In this document: piece by piece, positions 59,792 through 64,000 of the stretch
Position numbering within the stretch: position 1 is the stretch's first letter
Layout: each line of letters begins with the position of its first letter
DNA from: Echiichthys vipera
Lineage: Eukaryota; Chordata; Actinopteri; Perciformes; Trachinidae
DNA length: 64,000 bases
Reading direction: 5' to 3'
Assembly: GCA_963691815.1 (NCBI GenBank)
Contig: OY829661.1
Span: 15,686,849-15,750,848 of the forward strand
Translations under genes and position numbers: made by a program
The notes under the pieces: model-generated
What the model saw: the letters and a program-made list of their open reading frames with translations, nothing else
The model's database searches: none
What the model was told of the DNA's origin: nothing

Positions 59792-62700
59792 GAAGTTTGT
59801 GCAAACGAACACCAGTTACAGTTAGCTTAGCAAGTATGAGTTAATACTTATGTTGAATCAGCTGGTCTGTGATAGAGCTAAAGTTTGTGTATACCATGTA
59901 TAATTTACTTTTGTTTATGTGGTTGACAGTTCAATAAATAAGAAAGTTTTGAACAAGATTCATAAATTGATCATCCTATCTGAGATGTGAAATATTGACC
60001 TGCTCAATAGCTGGTGTGATATTTCACTATAATGTAGGTGTATATATTTTATTAGACACACCTGTGTGAAGTCAGTGTAGAGTTATTATTCTCATGCAAC
60101 AGCCCTGCAATAAATGCTACCGTCTTTGGAGGGTTTCTATTACAATATTGAATTTTTAAGGGCTGATACTGAAATCATTACAGTATTTATTTATTTAAAA
60201 CATACCAAAAACAATAATAATAACAGTCATTATTATTAAATAATCATCAGTTTCCTGATTAGGCTACTAAGAGGACAAACTATGTTATGACAATGTAACT
60301 AAATGACCTCAAACACATCTGTGGCATTTGGGTACTGCAATGTCTTGTTATGCTGATACTTGTATTTGTTTGATAAGCCATTGTTGATCAATATAATGTC
60401 CCATAGTCTAAATCCAAAATGTTTTTGATAGGTGAGGTGTTGATTCAAACTCATGCTTACTTTGGAAGCTACAGTTTTGATGATGTGGAACTGTATCACA
60501 TTATACCCCTTACTAAAATGAAGTAGTCTAGCATTATAGGCATAAGTATAATGGAATATGCATTGTACTTATGGGTATAATGCAATATGCTAGCATTATG
60601 CTCCTCTGTATAATGAAACACAAGTTGGATAAACACCTGAAGTGATGAGGTCTGGAGTTTGTTCATATGGTGCAAAAAAGGGGATTCCGTCATTCATTTA
60701 TCAACACCTCTTTAAACCAGTTTGAACAAAAACCCTGAGCATTATAACCTTCATATAGGGAGGATTTATTGCAGGACTGTTCTATTAAAACAATTAAGTG
60801 CAGCAAATAAACTGGTAAATGAGTGTAAATTTACAGTAGACTGTTGATGTTACTTCCACATGATTTATAGATGCTTATCTGAGATAATTCATTTTACAAG
60901 CCAGGCTAGTTAATTCTCTTAAGAGCAGTCAAGTAATTTTCCAGTTCAAGCTTCATAATGACAATGTTGGCTCTGTTCTCTAGTTTTGACAATGGACACA
61001 GTGTTATTTTGAATGTGAGTCATCTTCAACCAACATTACTAATATAGATTCTTGAATTGACTGTTTACCATGGTAAGAACAGAGGAAGCAGATATAGTAT
61101 TAACTTAACATTTATCACACAAGGCTATATTGAGTGTTGTATTTAGGGTTACACATGCTATACAAAGTGTACTGTTGTGTAGATGTTTTGATGTTTTAAA
61201 AAAAAAAACCAAGTACATATGTTCCTGTTTTTGTTTGATGTTTTCATTTTAAGTAGGCAGTGTTGATTCATTATGGTTCTTGTCAAAGCACTTGAGCCGA
61301 TTTAGCATTTTTGTTTAGGTCTTTACTGGAAGAACATTATCAGTGACAGACATATAGACAGTAATGGGGAAAGTACATTATTCTTGCAAGTTTAATCCAG
61401 GTCACAAAAACTGTACTGTCAACTGCTGAAATAGAGAGCAAACAGAACAGCAAAGTTACAGCTGCACATTTTTCCATGTAACATTTTTTTTCAACATGAT
61501 GTTCAATGCAATCTTATTAGCAGCAGATCTTAAAGATACTTGCCACTAGATCTGAACCTAAAAGAATGAAAACATCCCACAGTGTGGTGTGGGTGATTAA
61601 ATGAAATGTGACATTGCTCCGTGTTTCCTGGAGCCTTGATTCATTTAGATTTGAAAGAAGCTGACTTCATCATGGGTGGCTAAAAATCCCTGCCAGAACA
61701 TTTCAGTTAGTAACTTAATGTTTTTTTTTTGTTTTTGTTTAGAAGAGGATCCCTTTTACTAAAATCTTTTCCATAATGCTGTTTTTTTTTGGATATCTTT
61801 TAAACATAGTGCCTCTGGTCTTTTAAACAAGAGCCAGCACAAAAACATTCACACAGGCACTACACATACAGTACAGTGCTATGCTGCAGGGAAAGGAAAC
61901 GTCTGCATGCTCCCTATCTCACTTCATGACATGAAAGTGACTGTGGTCTGTTCTATACATTTTGTTGATGATGTAATGGGATTTTTTTTTACAGGAAACC
62001 TTTAATGTGGATGTCCAATCAGTGCTGATGGTAAATGTAAACTGAAGAAATACCTTCTCAAGTGTGTGCTATATAGACAGAAGAAGCGTATCTCTCTTGC
62101 TGGCAGAGCCGTGTAGGTCTTGTGCCAAGTTATGCATCCCTGCCGAGAATTGCATCCTAAAGTGCAAACTAATGATTTTCAAGGCAAAGTACTGTTTAAA
62201 AACAGTACCATCTTCTTTGTCAGGTTCATGAATTATGATAAATGTTCTAAAGTTTATAGTTTTAAACATTTAGAGTCATCAATGTTTTATTAGACTCGGG
62301 AGTAGTAGCATTTCCTTGCTGCCTATGCAGTGGATGCACTTTTTGGCAAGTAAAAGTGTTAGGGGTGAATGCATTATTTGTCCGAAATTATTCTTGCTAC
62401 ACGATTGTTACTGCTTGTGAGGTGGATGTGATTCTCGGCAGGTATGCAATACTTGGCACCAACACCAGCTGTGCCTACATGCGCGAGCAGCAAGTTCACA
62501 ATGAAGCCCTCTTAGCTTTTTTAGTTCAGTACGTAGGTAAATAAATAAGATAAACTTACCAAATGTCAAATGAAATGTGTTTACACCTAAACAGAAAAAA
62601 CAACCATACATAACATCCAAGAGTCTCTCGTTCACTGAATCAAGACTCATAAAAACACACTGCATTCAAAATGGACAGGAACAAAATAAAACCCGCCAAG

Positions 62701-64000
62701 CCAATTTTAGTCAGTCTTTCTACTGTTCCAACAACCAGACACTCTGGTTCAGTTGAAATAAATCCTTGATTAAGAGAGTAAGATGTGAAAAGAAACAGCG
62801 GTTATTTGCTCGCCCCAAAGCCACCAGACTCCATTGACAAAAACTGTAATTTTAGTTTGTCAATCATAATAAAAAAAACACACTTCATTCAACTGGACAG
62901 ACACACAATCTGGGTTTGGTGACAAAAAAGTCACCAAACCCATCTTTGTTAGTCTTTCCACTGTTCCAACAATCGCCAACTCTGGTTGAAAAAGTTGAAA
63001 AAAAAAGTCCCACTCCAGAAACAATTTGAGCCATGAGATCCAGCTCCCATCAAAGAGCTCATAATTCCCACCACTAGAAATGATGCAAAAGCAGCTCAAA
63101 TTGGCGCACATCACTTGTGGACAGTTAGGACATTCCATTAGAAAAACAATGTAATCAAACTAATTTAAATGCTGATGCTTGCGTCATATGCTGATAAGGA
63201 ACAGTGTCACTTGACATTATTATTTTACAGACATAACAAGCTGCACAGTTATCATCTTGAGTTGTGTAATGAAGCCACACTTTGTGCAGTTTCTTCCTCT
63301 CCACCATGACTCCTTCTTGCAGCACAGTATGAGTTCTATGTCAATGTTTTGCTGCGTACAACTGTCAGAAAAACATGCCGGCCTCGATAAAAGGAATGAT
63401 AAACTCAGAGGCACACAATTCCAATTTGTTACTGTTTCTCAACTGGAACCAGCTCTCCATTCCTGAGGATCTGGGGGCGTCTGGGCGTCTAGTGGAGCCC
63501 TGTGGGCAGATGGATGGACTCGGACCCTGAGCAGCCCACTTGCAGAGCTCCACAAGCTTATGGTCTGCAACTAGGCCGCTAGCTTCCGCTTTAGTCAGAC
63601 CATGGTATCAGCTTGGATATCAGGACACAACTTATTCATTATTTAGTGCTTGAGTTTTCTGTTTAGTGGTACGGTTGAGGTTTAAACTGCAAAACTAGTC
63701 AGTCTAATCAGTCTAATCAGTCTCTCATAAAGTGTTTTTGGAAACACATTGTAGTGTACCCATTAGCTGTAAAATGAGAACAGTAAAATGCTAAAAAAGG
63801 ACTCTTTCTGAAAACACTTAATTTCAGAAATAGGTAATAGAGTAAAAGAATATTGATTAAGCTACAGATGGTCGCTTAAACTGTGGGACACTATGTGGAA
63901 TTCCTCAGGCAAATGTTACCTGTAATAATTGAAAAGTAAAAATGAAAGAGGGTTTCACGAAGAGGAAACTGAATAATGAATAAAGAGTACAGAGCAGAGA
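59791..64000. other. Probable first intron of the plus-strand gene
   Basis: No coding exon is recognised. At 62640-62765 and 62865-63005 there are two diverged copies of a segment (cagtctttctactgttcc and tagtctttccactgttcc, each followed by aaca and ctctggttg/c). A perfect 12-bp-arm hairpin lies at 62912-62941. The rest is AT-rich with spurious ORFs. Confidence 0.45.
62912..62941. repeat. Perfect small hairpin
   Basis: gggtttggtgac, loop of six A, gtcaccaaaccc. The arms are exactly complementary. It is not followed by a T-run terminator and is of unknown meaning. Confidence 0.85.

Overview
The window is nuclear DNA of a ray-finned fish, most likely a percomorph teleost. The evidence is vertebrate genes split by GT-AG introns, AT-rich noncoding DNA full of dinucleotide microsatellites, and tRNA-derived SINE copies of a type common in spiny-rayed fishes. 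There are no bacterial or viral genes, rRNA, functional tRNA or CRISPR arrays. Exon joins were worked out by hand from splice signals, reading phase and remembered human proteins. No alignment was run, so single-base boundary errors are possible.

Three protein-coding genes are supported, all on the minus strand. (1) 1-19.6 kb: the 5' part of rabgap1, a Rab GTPase-activating protein. It has a noncoding first exon near 19.4-19.6 kb and four coding exons (9153 down to 3282) that reach into the PTB domain; the rest lies beyond the left edge. (2) 26.2-41.3 kb: a complete rc3h2 (roquin-2) of 19 coding exons and 1162 codons, with RING, ROQ/HEPN, CCCH finger and proline-rich tail. Candidate upstream noncoding exons lie near 43 kb and 48.5 kb. 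(3) 53.3-55.0 kb: a zbtb26-like BTB/zinc-finger repressor whose coding region is split by an intron. Its fourth finger is cut off by a one-base deletion and has lost both zinc-binding cysteines. A plus-strand, CpG-rich, uORF-bearing leader exon at 59.3-59.7 kb marks the start of a fourth, unidentified gene.

RABGAP1, RC3H2 and ZBTB26 are also neighbours on human 9q33, and RC3H1, RABGAP1L and ZBTB37 lie together on 1q25, so this is an ancient linkage group. The genes are not an operon: one is a membrane-traffic GAP, one an mRNA-decay/E3 factor and one a transcription factor.

Most of the rest is intronic or intergenic DNA. It holds an hAT-like MITE with a perfect 8-bp target duplication, a TTAA-flanked piggyBac-like MITE, a MITE beside the rabgap1 promoter, two long hairpins, three copies of one SINE, a dispersed repeat family in or near rc3h2, LINE relics and many microsatellites. 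No new multi-gene system was found. The best leads are the decayed zbtb26 finger, unusual splice sites and the mobile-element structures.
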